A DNA stretch of 62,217 bases from Pseudomonadota bacterium (lineage in GTDB: Bacteria; Pseudomonadota; Gammaproteobacteria; Steroidobacterales; Steroidobacteraceae). Under the pieces are notes generated by a model that saw only the letters and a program-made list of their open reading frames with translations, had not been told where the DNA came from and did not search any database. A program made the position numbers and the translations under genes. Positions 61,949-62,217 of this stretch are shown here, in pieces (within the stretch, counting starts at the first letter, position 1; the number at the start of each line of letters is the position of its first letter). The DNA lies in the NCBI GenBank assembly GCA_023433515.1, contig JAEZCN010000080.1, positions 1 through 62,217 on the forward strand. Direction: 5' to 3'.

Positions 61949-62217
61949 ATGAATGCTGTTGTGAAGCCCGAAGCGGGCAAAGACTACGTCATCGCCGACA
62001 TTTCCCTCGCCGAGTGGGGCCGCAAGGAGCTCAACATCGCCGAGACCGAAATGCCCGGCCTCATGGCGATCCGCGAGGAGTACGCGAAGAGCCAGCCCCT
62101 GAAGGGCGCGCGCATCGCGGGCTCGCTGCACATGACGATCCAGACCGCGATGCTCATCGAGACGCTGCAGGCGCTCGGCGCGCAGGTGCGCTGGGCCTCG
62201 TGCAACATCTACTCGAC
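61949..62217 (+). CDS. ahcY: Adenosylhomocysteinase, N-terminal part (cut by the window end)
   Basis: The first 89 codons of the enzyme that splits S-adenosylhomocysteine to adenosine and homocysteine. The translated start MNAVVKPEAGKDYVIADI, then LAEWGRKELNIAETEMPGLMAIREEY, AGSLHMTIQTAMLIETL and WASCNIYST, is diagnostic for AhcY. The remaining part lies beyond the window. GAGAGGA precedes the ATG. It is controlled by the SAH riboswitch directly upstream. Confidence 0.95.
   Translation, partial: MNAVVKPEAGKDYVIADISLAEWGRKELNIAETEMPGLMAIREEYAKSQPLKGARIAGSLHMTIQTAMLIETLQALGAQVRWASCNIYS

Overview
The window is high-GC DNA with dense, short-spaced operons. Several features suggest an environmental gammaproteobacterium, possibly of the Steroidobacter/Nevskia type: several large TonB-dependent receptors, a glycogen phosphorylase, Tat-exported oxidoreductases, REP-like palindromes, and an S-adenosylhomocysteine (SAH) riboswitch in front of ahcY. 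The taxonomic guess is inference; no rRNA or tRNA gene is visible.

Layout. 0.2-8.1 kb: a small conserved protein, a response-regulator/histidine-kinase hybrid, a divergent REC-PAS-GAF-GGDEF-EAL protein, and a MacA/MacB-type ABC exporter. 8.2-15.2 kb: two Gfo/Idh/MocA-like oxidoreductases and a D-2-hydroxyacid dehydrogenase, all with export signals, around a glycogen phosphorylase. 15.2-38.2 kb: a catabolic island for 4-hydroxybenzoate and probably hydroxycinnamates. It has two 4-hydroxybenzoate 3-monooxygenases (pobA) and every enzyme of the protocatechuate 4,5-cleavage pathway: ligA, ligB, ligC, ligI, a GalD/LigU-type isomerase, ligJ and ligK. It also has a CoA ligase, a FadB-like fusion enzyme, two TonB receptors, and LysR and MarR regulators. 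A B3-type metallo-beta-lactamase lies directly behind ligC. 38.3-58.5 kb: an aldo/keto reductase, a desaturase, and a second set of probable aromatic or lignin-oligomer genes. This set comprises two more TonB receptors with LysR and GntR regulators, a short-chain dehydrogenase resembling the LigD/L/N C-alpha dehydrogenases, a Tat-exported amidohydrolase, a PQQ/cytochrome c dehydrogenase, a lignostilbene-dioxygenase-like carotenoid-cleavage-family enzyme and an MFS transporter. 58.6-62.2 kb: the methyl cycle, metF, adenosine kinase, metK, an SAH riboswitch and the start of ahcY, cut by the window edge.

How it fits together. TonB receptors bring aromatic ligands across the outer membrane. The CoA ligase and FadB-like enzyme would shorten side chains, PobA makes protocatechuate, LigAB opens the ring, and LigC, LigI, GalD/LigU, LigJ and LigK carry it to pyruvate and oxaloacetate. 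A shared palindrome, GTATGTACTACATAC, lies in both divergent promoters flanking the CoA-ligase/FadB genes. It ties pobA2-ligABC, the CoA ligase, the marR-fadB unit and a TonB receptor to the local MarR protein.

The most notable points are this unannotated MarR regulon, the SAH riboswitch next to a REP palindrome, a REP element that has become the 3' end of ligJ, the B3 metallo-beta-lactamase inside the lig operon, the cluster of exported NAD(P)-type oxidoreductases, and the stilbene-cleavage residues in the oxygenase at 55.6-57.1 kb. No CRISPR array, insertion sequence, integrase or prophage was seen.
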